From the NCBI RefSeq assembly GCF_042468235.1, contig NZ_CP170386.1, positions 186,001 to 250,000 on the forward strand: a stretch of DNA of 64,000 nucleotides, given 5' to 3'. How positions within the stretch are numbered: the stretch's first letter is position 1; each line of letters starts with the position of its first letter. Position numbers and translations under genes: made by a program. A model generated the notes under the pieces. That model worked only from the letters and a program-made list of their open reading frames with translations, did no database searches and was not told the origin of the DNA. Source of the DNA: Lonepinella sp042468235. Lineage in GTDB: Bacteria; Pseudomonadota; Gammaproteobacteria; Enterobacterales; Pasteurellaceae. Positions 7,255 through 14,079 of this stretch are shown here, piece after piece.

Positions 7255-7477
7255 TCACTTTTTCACTTTTTCACTTTTTTGATAGATAACTATTTGAAAT
7301 ATAAATAAATATTAATTCAAAAATAGCTAAATTTTTTTCACTCTCGTTTCACTCTTAAGTGATTTTTTTCACTATTTCACTAAATCACCCAAAAAAGTGA
7401 ATAAAACACACTTCAATTTTTATATATAAATCATGGTGTTAAATGCTAAAAATGTGGAAAAGTGAAAAAGTGAGTGA
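7255..7477. repeat. TCACT/AGTGA iteron cluster, candidate satellite replication origin
   Basis: Twelve copies of TCACT or its complement fall within 223 bases. Seven are forward (starting 7255, 7263, 7271, 7338, 7349, 7369, 7377) and five reverse (7358, 7396, 7461, 7469, 7473). Several are spaced exactly 8 bases apart, as TTCACTTT units. The region is very AT-rich and non-coding and sits right after the primase gene. In P4 the alpha protein binds iterons in ori and crr, so this is a plausible origin; the role is inferred. Confidence 0.55.
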
Positions 7478-7698
7478 AATTTCTATTATTTATTTATATT
7501 TTTTATTTTTCGCAGAAAAGGGAACCGCCAAGAGCAAAGGCAGATGATGATATTTTTGCTTTAAATATGCTCAATTATGATTAATAATGCGAAAGGCAAA
7601 AAAACACCAACAAAATGAAATGATCACCAAAAGATCACCAAAGCAGAAAAGCGAAAGGCTAGAACCTTTATAAAACAAGGCGTTAGAATTGAGTATAA
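7478..7698. other. AT-rich non-coding end of the satellite
   Basis: No credible gene is seen here. The stretch contains a direct repeat of GATCACCAAA (7622 and 7633) that could be an integrase arm-type site, and otherwise low-complexity AT-rich sequence leading to the candidate attachment site. Confidence 0.4.
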
Positions 7699-7716
7699 TT
7701 CCCTTCCTTACCGCCA
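7699..7716 (+). other. Candidate attachment site (tRNA-Ser 3'-end-like)
   Basis: CCCTTCCTTACCGCCA (7701-7716) has the form of a tRNA 3' end: 3' half of a T stem, a seven-base acceptor strand CCTTACC, discriminator G and CCA. Enterobacterial tRNA-Ser(GGA) ends in CCCTCACCGCCA, so a Pasteurellaceae tRNA-Ser is the best guess. The upstream bases only loosely match a T loop, as expected for the att copy that does not belong to the intact tRNA. Satellites of this class often insert in tRNA genes. Confidence 0.4.
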
Positions 7717-7944
7717 TGACTCTTTTATTTTTGTCTTATTTCATAATTTCTTATTCATAATCCCCACGAAATTTTTTCACCCCCACTTTTCCCCTCATTT
7801 TTTATTATTTTTGTGATATGTATTCCAAAACTGCGGTGAATTTCTTGAGAGTTTTAGGGTTTTGCTTGAAATTACACCCCGTTGAGTTTATTTCCAATAT
7901 GCTCAACACAAAAAATCAATATTTATTTTCAACAAGGAAACCTT

Positions 7945-8298
7945 ATGAAATCCATTAAAGCATTATTCGGCACAGTGGTACTAGCTGGCTCATTATTAGG
8001 CAGTGCAAACGTATTCGCAGAAACCGCACAACCAGCCACAACAGCCGTTCAGCAAGTTACTGCACAAACGGTTGCAACTGAAACACAAGCTACTGTAGTT
8101 GGTGATAAATTAAATATTAACACCGCTTCCGCCGCAGAAATTCAAAAAGCCTTAACGGGGATCGGAGCTAAAAAAGCTGAAGCCATTGTGCAATATCGTG
8201 AAACGCATGGTGCTTTCACTTCGTTAGATCAGTTATTAGACGTACAAGGTATTGGTCAAGCTACTTTAGATAAAAATAAAGATCGGATTATTTTCTAG
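7945..8298 (+). CDS. comEA: ComEA-family helix-hairpin-helix DNA-binding protein
   Basis: A 117-residue exported protein. Residues 1-26 form a Sec signal peptide ending in VFAE. After a threonine/glutamine-rich linker, the C-terminal 65 residues carry two helix-hairpin-helix motifs (LNINTASAAEIQKALTGIGA and LDQLLDVQGIGQATL) typical of ComEA/ComE1, the periplasmic double-stranded-DNA receptor for natural transformation. ATG 7945 is chosen because AAGGA is 7 bases upstream and the signal peptide begins there. Its length fits H. influenzae ComE1. I do not see a clear CRP-S competence box in the 220 bases upstream, which are otherwise non-coding. Confidence 0.88.
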   Translation: MKSIKALFGTVVLAGSLLGSANVFAETAQPATTAVQQVTAQTVATETQATVVGDKLNINTASAAEIQKALTGIGAKKAEAIVQYRETHGAFTSLDQLLDVQGIGQATLDKNKDRIIF

Positions 8299-8323
8299 TT
8301 ATTTGCCAATCATTAATTAAAAG

Positions 8324-8345
8324 TCATTGCAATGTAATGGCAATG
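8324..8345. promoter_or_regulatory. Possible antitoxin operator
   Basis: The palindrome CATTGCAATG is followed by a second, imperfect CAATG copy, 50 to 70 bases before the RelB/DinJ gene. RelB/DinJ proteins repress their own promoters at such inverted repeats. This is inferred from position only. Confidence 0.3.
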
Positions 8346-8392
8346 GCTTTACAATTTTGGTACTTTATATCAAAAACTGAAAGGATAAAAAA

Positions 8393-8665
8393 ATGACTAG
8401 CATTAACTTTAATATTCGTCTGGACTCTCGCTTAAAAGAACGTGCATTTTCGGTGATCGAAAGCTACGGATTAACACCGTCACAAGCGATTAAGCTATTT
8501 TTAAATCAAATTGCAGATACTAAATCGGTGCCATTATCATTTGATCATCATGCTGATACGCCAAATGCAGTGACCAGATTGGCAATGTTAGAAACGATTG
8601 AAAATCGTAAGACTAACCATCTAAAAACCTACAATAGCTTTGAAGAAATTGTACAAGATAGTTAA
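8393..8665 (+). CDS. dinJ: RelB/DinJ-family antitoxin (orphan)
   Basis: A 90-residue antitoxin. The N-terminal ribbon-helix-helix reads INFNIRLDSRLKERAFSVIE then YGLTPSQAIKLFLNQI, the hallmark of DinJ/RelB. The C-terminal half (TPNAVTRLAMLETIENRK) is the flexible toxin-binding region. AAGGA lies 10 bases before the ATG. Normally a YafQ/RelE toxin gene follows directly, but here only its last codons remain (8668-8706). The antitoxin therefore has no partner at this locus, though it may still repress its promoter or neutralise a related toxin elsewhere. Confidence 0.85.
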   Translation: MTSINFNIRLDSRLKERAFSVIESYGLTPSQAIKLFLNQIADTKSVPLSFDHHADTPNAVTRLAMLETIENRKTNHLKTYNSFEEIVQDS

Positions 8666-8667
8666 TA

Positions 8668-8706
8668 CGATTGATCAGACTTGGTACACACGCCGAACTA
8701 TTTTAA
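8668..8706 (+). pseudogene. 3' remnant of a YafQ-type toxin gene
   Basis: Two bases after the antitoxin stop, the sequence reads RLIRLGTHAELF then TAA. This closely matches the conserved C-terminus of YafQ (E. coli ends LRFERTGTHADLF). Nothing of the rest of the roughly 90-residue toxin is present, so an internal deletion has joined the antitoxin end to the toxin tail. Confidence 0.75.
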
Positions 8707-8709
8707 ATT

Positions 8710-9348
8710 TTAGTCTATGGCATACCCTTGTGGCGAAAGTAATTGACCATCTAAATAGGCTTTTCCGTCAATTTCTTTCAAGCGATCATCAACAAACCAT
8801 TTCACCACCAAAGGATAAATTTGTAATTCTTGTGTTTTCACTCGTTGTTGAATATCTTCTATGCTATCGTCAGGGAAAATCGGGACTTTAGCTTGCAAAA
8901 TAACGGCACCGCCATCTACTTTCTCATTCACAAAATGCACCGATGTACCATGTTCCGTTTCGCCAGCCTCTAAAGCCTGTTGATAGGTGTTTAAGCCACG
9001 GAATTTTGGCAATAATGACGGATGAATATTTAAAATCTTGCCAGCAAAGCGTTGGGTAAATTCAGCGGTGAGAATTTTCATATAGCCAGCTAACACAATC
9101 AAATCTGCCCCAAGATCAGCAATAAAATCCGCAATGGCTAAATCCATTGCCAGATTATTTGGATAATGTTTACGTTCAAAAAGTGCGGTGGGAATATTGG
9201 CATTTTTGGCACGTTCTAAACCGTAAGCATTGGCTTGATTGCTAATCACAGCCACAATTTGCCCATTAATCATTTTATTTTCGCAAGCCTCTATAATCGC
9301 TTGTAAATTGGTGCCTGAACCTGAAATAAGAATAACGATTTTTTTCAT
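8710..9348 (-). CDS. purN: Phosphoribosylglycinamide formyltransferase
   Basis: A 212-residue enzyme of de novo purine synthesis that transfers formyl from 10-formyltetrahydrofolate to GAR. The phosphate-binding loop SGSGTN is at residues 9-14. The catalytic residues are N107 and H109 (in ILNIHPSLLP) and D145 (in EKVDGGAV), equivalent to N106, H108 and D144 of E. coli PurN. Length is standard. It lies downstream of purM on the minus strand with a 56-base gap holding a small hairpin, so the two form a purMN operon as in E. coli. The gene ends close to the toxin remnant, with no clear terminator between. Confidence 0.96.
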   Translation of the reverse strand: MKKIVILISGSGTNLQAIIEACENKMINGQIVAVISNQANAYGLERAKNANIPTALFERKHYPNNLAMDLAIADFIADLGADLIVLAGYMKILTAEFTQRFAGKILNIHPSLLPKFRGLNTYQQALEAGETEHGTSVHFVNEKVDGGAVILQAKVPIFPDDSIEDIQQRVKTQELQIYPLVVKWFVDDRLKEIDGKAYLDGQLLSPQGYAID

Positions 9349-9376
9349 AAAGATAGGTATTAAATTGAAACATTAA

Positions 9377-9398
9377 GGGCGGACATATCGATCCGCCC
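9377..9398 (-). repeat. Small intergenic hairpin repeat, copy 1
   Basis: GGGCGGA and TCCGCCC form a 7-base GC-rich stem between purM and purN. A similar element occurs at 43624-43644 behind nrfD, so this looks like a short dispersed repeat. In the purMN mRNA it could act as a stabilising or attenuating hairpin. Confidence 0.5.
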
Positions 9399-9404
9399 CG
9401 AATA

Positions 9405-10442
9405 TTATTGAATAATCACTTGTTGTTCGCCTGCTTGTAACGGTTCAATTTGACCAATTAACCAAGCGTCTTCACCTGCTGCACGCAACACTGTCAAGGC
9501 TTTTTCCACATCTGCTTGTGGTAATGCAATCACCATGCCTACACCACAGTTAAAGGTGCGGTACATTTCATAGGTTTCAATATTGCCTTTTTCTTGCAAC
9601 CATTTAAACACAGGCTGCCATTGCCAGCTTTTTTCATTAATGACCGCTTTCAGATTCTGTGGCAAAACTCGTGGAATATTTTCCCAGAAACCGCCACCAG
9701 TTAAATGAGCAATCGCATGCACATCAACATTTTCAATCAATTCTAACACCGATTTGACATAAATTTTGGTCGGTGCAAGCACTTGTTCGCTTAACGGACG
9801 ACCTGTCAACTGTTCTGTGGCAGGGTTTACACCTGATACTTCAATCACCTTACGCACTAAAGAATAACCATTGGAATGTGGACCACTTGAAGCTAATGCA
9901 ATTAACGCATCTCCCGCTTGTACTTGCGAACCGTCAATAATTTTAGATTTTTCCACCACGCCAACACAGAAGCCAGCTAAATCGTAATCACCAGCGTGAT
10001 ACATACCCGGCATTTCCGCTGTTTCACCGCCAACTAAGGCACAACCTGATTGTACACAACCCTCCGCAATGCCTTTCACCACATCGGATGCCACATCTAC
10101 TTCTAATTTTCCTGTGGCATAATAATCCAAGAAGAACAACGGTTCTGCACCTTGCACCACTAAATCATTGACGCACATTGCCACCAAGTCAATCCCAATC
10201 GTATCGTGTTTTTTCAAATCAATCGCTAAACGTAATTTGGTGCCAACACCGTCTGTACCTGAAACTAAAATCGGTTCTTTATATTTGCTTGGCAACGCAC
10301 ATAATGCACCGAAACCACCTAAACCGCCAATCACTTCAGGGCGAGTAGTGCGTTTTACGTGCGGTTTAATCCGTTCAACTAATTCATTACCAGCGTTAAT
10401 ATCCACGCCGGCATCTTTATAACTTAATGATGGTTTGCTCAC
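9405..10442 (-). CDS. purM: Phosphoribosylformylglycinamidine cyclo-ligase (AIR synthetase)
   Basis: A 345-residue ATP-dependent cyclase, the fifth step of purine synthesis. It has the expected N-terminal SYKDAGVDINAGNELVERIK, the ATP/substrate segment GTDGVGTKLRLA, and GGETAEMPGMY and HLTGGGFWENIPR motifs, all in family order. Length equals E. coli PurM (345). The start has AAGGACAAC upstream. It is the first gene of purMN, and its promoter overlaps a PurR-type box at 10498-10513. Confidence 0.97.
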   Translation of the reverse strand: MSKPSLSYKDAGVDINAGNELVERIKPHVKRTTRPEVIGGLGGFGALCALPSKYKEPILVSGTDGVGTKLRLAIDLKKHDTIGIDLVAMCVNDLVVQGAEPLFFLDYYATGKLEVDVASDVVKGIAEGCVQSGCALVGGETAEMPGMYHAGDYDLAGFCVGVVEKSKIIDGSQVQAGDALIALASSGPHSNGYSLVRKVIEVSGVNPATEQLTGRPLSEQVLAPTKIYVKSVLELIENVDVHAIAHLTGGGFWENIPRVLPQNLKAVINEKSWQWQPVFKWLQEKGNIETYEMYRTFNCGVGMVIALPQADVEKALTVLRAAGEDAWLIGQIEPLQAGEQQVIIQ

Positions 10443-10473
10443 GATGTTGTCCTTTTGTATTCAAAAATTGGGG

Positions 10474-10513
10474 CTATTATACCGATTTTGAGAATTGAGG
10501 TAAACGTTTGCTA
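10474..10513 (-). promoter_or_regulatory. purMN promoter with PurR-type operator
   Basis: On the minus strand, TATAAT (complement of 10476-10481) lies 17 bases after TTTACC (complement of 10499-10504). The box at 10498-10513 reads TAGCAAACGTTTACCT, one mismatch from the PurR consensus ANGCAANCGNTTNCNT, and covers the -35 element. Repression by PurR with purine corepressor is the expected control. Confidence 0.7.
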
Positions 10514-10534
10514 TCGGGTATTTCAAACAAAAAA

Positions 10535-10569
10535 AGCCATAAAAAATTTCCCCAATTTTGCAATCGGGG
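10535..10569 (-). terminator. Terminator of the symporter gene
   Basis: On the minus strand, CCCCGATT...AATTGGGG forms a hairpin followed by a T-rich stretch, 30 bases beyond the symporter stop. Confidence 0.6.
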
Positions 10570-10598
10570 AGTGGGGGGCTTTATGTAAAAGATTTATT

Positions 10599-11960
10599 TT
10601 ATAAAGAATACACAAAAATCACCAAAATCAACACGGGAATTACATATTTCACATAATTAAACCAAATTGCAGTGAGTTTTTCACCCGCATTTAATTCTTG
10701 CTTGGCTTCATCTTTTAATACAAATCCAACGAATACGGCACAACCAAGTGCGGTTAAAATAAACAGAATATTACCACTAATGTAATCAAAGGCATCAAAA
10801 ATACTTCGCCCAATAATGGTTATATTTTGCCATTCATTATCACCTAATACGGAAGGGATATTACCTAATAGAAAAATACCGCCTAATACTAAAGCAATCG
10901 ATGCTTTACGACCTAAGCGAGTTTTTTCTTGTAAAGCGGTAATCAGCACTTCATAAATGGTTAATGAAGTCGTTAATGCCGCAATAATCAACAAACTAAA
11001 GAAAATGACTGCGAAAATTGAACCTTGCCACATATGAGAAAATACGATCGGTAAACTTTGGAATACCAAGGTTGGTCCTGAATTGGGAGGTACATTAAAA
11101 GTAAATAAGGATGGGAAAATCATAAAGCCGGCAGCAAGCGCGATTAAGGTATTCATCACGGCGGTAATCGTGGCTGTTTTAACTAGATTTTCTTTTTTAT
11201 CTAAATAGCTTGATAGCGTGATTAATACACCAAAACCAAGGCTTAACGCAAAGAAAACTTGTCCCAACACAAATACAAATAACTCTTTGGTGATTTTTGA
11301 AAAATCAGGGATCAAATAGAATTCAATACCTTGTGCTGCACCCGGTAAAGTGACATTTCGTACAATCATCACTAACAAGAAAATAAATAGCAACGGCATT
11401 AAGAATTTTACCGAACGTTCAATACCATCCATAATACCCTTTGCCAAAATAACGTAGTTTGCTAATACAAACAGTGCGGTATAACCTAAAATTGTCAATG
11501 GACTGTTATGAATATAAGTAGTAAAGAAACTTGATGTGGTTTCAGGACTTACAGGCGCAGATAAATCCAGTGTTCCGCTAATAATGCTACCGATATAAGT
11601 TAGCACCCAGCCACCTAGTACCATATAATAAGCTAAGATACCAAATGCCCCAAGCAATCCCATGTAACCTAAAATTTTCCATGCCGGATGAATTTTCTTA
11701 CCGTTTGCCGTTCCACTAAAAGCATCTATCGCATTTTTATGCATACGGCGACCAATCACATTTTCCACTAGAATCATCGGAATACCAATTACAATCATAG
11801 CAATGCAAAACAACATCACATAAGCACCGCCCCCATTTTCCCCAACCAAATAGGGAAAACGCCAAGTTGCACCAAATCCAACAGTTGCACCGGCCACCGT
11901 CAGAACATAGGTTAAACGACTTGACCACGTTTGGCGTTTTTCTGTTCCATTCACTGACAT
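10599..11960 (-). CDS. Sodium:neurotransmitter symporter family (SNF/NSS) transporter
   Basis: A 453-residue inner-membrane protein with 11 to 12 hydrophobic segments. The NSS signature lies near the N-terminus: AGATVGFGATWRFPYLVGEN then GGGAY (residues about 24-48), the sodium and substrate site of LeuT-type transporters. The family couples amino-acid uptake to sodium. It lies 79 bases downstream of alanine dehydrogenase on the same strand, so L-alanine or a related amino acid is a sensible guess, not a proof. An uptake-signal core (12016-12024) sits in the gap. Its C-terminal third is the usual bacterial length with no long cytoplasmic tail. Confidence 0.88.
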   Translation of the reverse strand: MSVNGTEKRQTWSSRLTYVLTVAGATVGFGATWRFPYLVGENGGGAYVMLFCIAMIVIGIPMILVENVIGRRMHKNAIDAFSGTANGKKIHPAWKILGYMGLLGAFGILAYYMVLGGWVLTYIGSIISGTLDLSAPVSPETTSSFFTTYIHNSPLTILGYTALFVLANYVILAKGIMDGIERSVKFLMPLLFIFLLVMIVRNVTLPGAAQGIEFYLIPDFSKITKELFVFVLGQVFFALSLGFGVLITLSSYLDKKENLVKTATITAVMNTLIALAAGFMIFPSLFTFNVPPNSGPTLVFQSLPIVFSHMWQGSIFAVIFFSLLIIAALTTSLTIYEVLITALQEKTRLGRKASIALVLGGIFLLGNIPSVLGDNEWQNITIIGRSIFDAFDYISGNILFILTALGCAVFVGFVLKDEAKQELNAGEKLTAIWFNYVKYVIPVLILVIFVYSL

Positions 11961-12039
11961 AAGATTCCTCTTTCCTATCGATAAAATACACTTTCCACTA
12001 TCTCAAAATAACGGAAAGTGCGGTTAAAATTTAATAAAA

Positions 12040-13152
12040 TTAATGGGTCAATGCAGTTTCAGGCTCCATATACTCAATATTTAAAGCATCCGCTACACCT
12101 TTGAATGTACAATATCCAGCATAAGTATTTAATCCTTGTAATAAAGCAGGATCAGCAAGACAGGCTTTCGCTACACCTAATTTTGCAATTTCTAAGCCGT
12201 ATTGTAAGGTAGAATCGGTTAAACCTAGGGTAGAAGTTCTTGCCACACAGCCCGGCATATTTGCCACACAGTAATGGATCACACCTTCTACTTCATAAAT
12301 CGGATCAACATGGGTGGTCGCTTTGGATGTTTCAAAACAACCACCTTGGTCGATAGCCACATCGACTAACACAGAACCTTTTTTCATTAATTTAAGATCT
12401 TCACGGGTTAATAAGTGCGGTGTTTTTGCTCCGGGAATTAATACCGCGCCAATCACCACATCTGCATCAGGCAGCAAGTGGAGAATATTACCACGAGAAC
12501 TGGTTAATGTTTTAATTTTCATGCCAAAAATTTGATCAATGTAAGCTAAACGAACAGCATTTATATCTAAAATGGTTACATCTGCACCAATACCCATGGC
12601 AATTTGGGCGGCGTTCAAACCAACTACACCTCCACCTAAGATCACCACCTTCGCTTTGGGGGTGCCAGCCGTACCACTTAATAAGACACCTTTACCACCA
12701 AAGGTTTTTTGAATATATTTTGCCGCTTCTAATGTTGCTAATCGACCGGCGATAGAACTCATCGGTGCCAAGCAAGGTAAGCCGGTTGACGTTTTGATGG
12801 TTTCATAGGCAATAGCTTGAATTTTTTTCGCTAACAGCATTTCAGTGAGTGGTTTATCAGCGGCAAGATGAAGATAAGTATAGAGAATTTGATTTTCACG
12901 GAAATAATGATATTCGCTTTCGATAGGTTCTTTGACCTTAATAATCATTTCACTTTTGGCAAATAAAGTGGTTTTATCTGTTAATGTAGCACCGGCAGCT
13001 TGATAATCTGCATCACTAAAACCAATTTCAGTTCCAGCATCATGTTCAATATAAACTGTATGTCCTGCTTCCACATAAGCTAGCACATTTGCTGGGGTTA
13101 AACCAACACGATATTCTTGAACTTTAACTTCTTTTGGACAACCTATAATCAT
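12040..13152 (-). CDS. ald: Alanine dehydrogenase
   Basis: A 370-residue NAD-dependent enzyme that interconverts L-alanine and pyruvate plus ammonia. It has N-terminal IGCPKEVKVQEYRVGLTP, catalytic lysine in MIIKVKEP, histidine in YLHLAAD, the Rossmann loop ILGGGVVGLNAA and VDVAIDQGGCFETS. The usual VANMPGAVARTST is VANMPGCVARTST here, a small change. Length is standard. CTCCT-complement (AGGAGG) lies just upstream of the ATG. It probably leads a two-gene operon with the sodium symporter, for use of alanine as carbon or nitrogen source under CRP control. Confidence 0.95.
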   Translation of the reverse strand: MIIGCPKEVKVQEYRVGLTPANVLAYVEAGHTVYIEHDAGTEIGFSDADYQAAGATLTDKTTLFAKSEMIIKVKEPIESEYHYFRENQILYTYLHLAADKPLTEMLLAKKIQAIAYETIKTSTGLPCLAPMSSIAGRLATLEAAKYIQKTFGGKGVLLSGTAGTPKAKVVILGGGVVGLNAAQIAMGIGADVTILDINAVRLAYIDQIFGMKIKTLTSSRGNILHLLPDADVVIGAVLIPGAKTPHLLTREDLKLMKKGSVLVDVAIDQGGCFETSKATTHVDPIYEVEGVIHYCVANMPGCVARTSTLGLTDSTLQYGLEIAKLGVAKACLADPALLQGLNTYAGYCTFKGVADALNIEYMEPETALTH

Positions 13153-13225
13153 AATTTCCTCCTGAAAGGGATGAGTAATAAAGATAAGATGTGAGGATGT
13201 AATTATTCATTAACATCTGGATAAC

Positions 13226-13270
13226 ATTATACATGGTCGGAAAGAAAATTAATGTGAACTTGATCACAAA
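13226..13270 (-). promoter_or_regulatory. ald promoter with class II CRP site
   Basis: TGTGA-N6-TCACA (13253-13268) is a perfect CRP consensus. On the minus strand TATAAT (complement of 13226-13231) lies so that the CRP centre falls about 41.5 bases before the expected start of transcription, the class II geometry. The -35 region is replaced by the CRP site, so expression should depend on cAMP-CRP. Confidence 0.75.
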
Positions 13271-13340
13271 TTACGAAATTAATCACTATTTGTTAAGATA
13301 AAGTTAAGATATTGTATTGATTACTGACTATTTGTTGATA

Positions 13341-14009
13341 TTAAATTCTTCTACGGCGTCGGTGAAAATTCTTACTTGCAGTGTTTTTGCTTTTTTTGGA
13401 AGGAACGTTTATTGCAGAAAGTTCAAGCCGTCTCACTCGGCGGAAATGGCTTAGAAAATAATGGACGGAACTGGCCAAAATAACACCAGCTAAGAAGATA
13501 ATAAATAATTCGCCGTATAGTTGATAAAAAATCTGATTGATTTTACTTTGTGTCGTTTGTCCATACTTGGCATCAAACGTGACGCGTAAAAAACCTTCCA
13601 ATCCATTTGCGGAATAAATGGGTTCCACAATTTGCTGCGTGACCATCTCATTATTTTTTACTGGATCTAGCTGTTGTTGCCAGTTTAAATGATTACTACT
13701 TTGGGCTAATAGTTGACCATTATTTGCATATAAAGAAGCATCGAGTATAAAACTTTCTTTGGTCAGATTATCTAAATTTTCATTAAATTTTTCGGTTTTG
13801 GCATTATTTACCAATAGGGTAGAAAGGAAATTAGTTTGTTGTCGCACCAACAAATGAGACAAATTTGCCACTTGGTTCACGCTGGCTAATTGTGATCCAA
13901 TTTGAAATTGTTTAACACCAAATAAAATTACTCCGACCACGCTTAAACAAAGGACGCAGATGATCAGTATCATACTGAATTTTACTAATTTTTCTTTGAT
14001 TATTTGCAA
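13341..14009 (-). CDS. Smp/YtjB (AhpA) family membrane protein
   Basis: A 222-residue protein with a membrane segment at residues about 13-35, an extracytoplasmic domain (about 36-165) and a second membrane segment (about 167-187). The tail is very basic (KKSKN...NFHRRRRR). In E. coli and other gamma-proteobacteria the YtjB/Smp gene lies divergent to serB exactly as here, which supports the assignment. Its function is not well defined. The start is ATG 14009; the divergent serB start is 70 bases away. Confidence 0.75.
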   Translation of the reverse strand: MQIIKEKLVKFSMILIICVLCLSVVGVILFGVKQFQIGSQLASVNQVANLSHLLVRQQTNFLSTLLVNNAKTEKFNENLDNLTKESFILDASLYANNGQLLAQSSNHLNWQQQLDPVKNNEMVTQQIVEPIYSANGLEGFLRVTFDAKYGQTTQSKINQIFYQLYGELFIIFLAGVILASSVHYFLSHFRRVRRLELSAINVPSKKSKNTASKNFHRRRRRI

Positions 14010-14042
14010 GTTATTTACCCAAATATTTTGTAATAATGTATG

Positions 14043-14058
14043 ATTGTAGCACTACAAT
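14043..14058. promoter_or_regulatory. Palindrome between smp and serB
   Basis: ATTGTAG-CA-CTACAAT, a 7-base inverted repeat with a 2-base spacer, lies 21 bases before the serB ATG in the divergent promoter region. It looks like an operator; the binding protein is unknown. Confidence 0.35.
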
Positions 14059-14079
14059 AAAAAATTAACAGGATTTCTT

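Noticed and set aside
7800..7944. CRP-S (competence) site before comEA
   Set aside because: ACTGCGGTGAATTTCT looks like a decayed uptake signal; the second half of a TGCGA-N6-TCGCA site is missing.
8640..8891. Forward reading frame after the antitoxin, at first sight a toxin gene
   Set aside because: It is the complement of the 3' end of purN and has no toxin features. The only toxin sequence is the short remnant in another frame (8668-8706).
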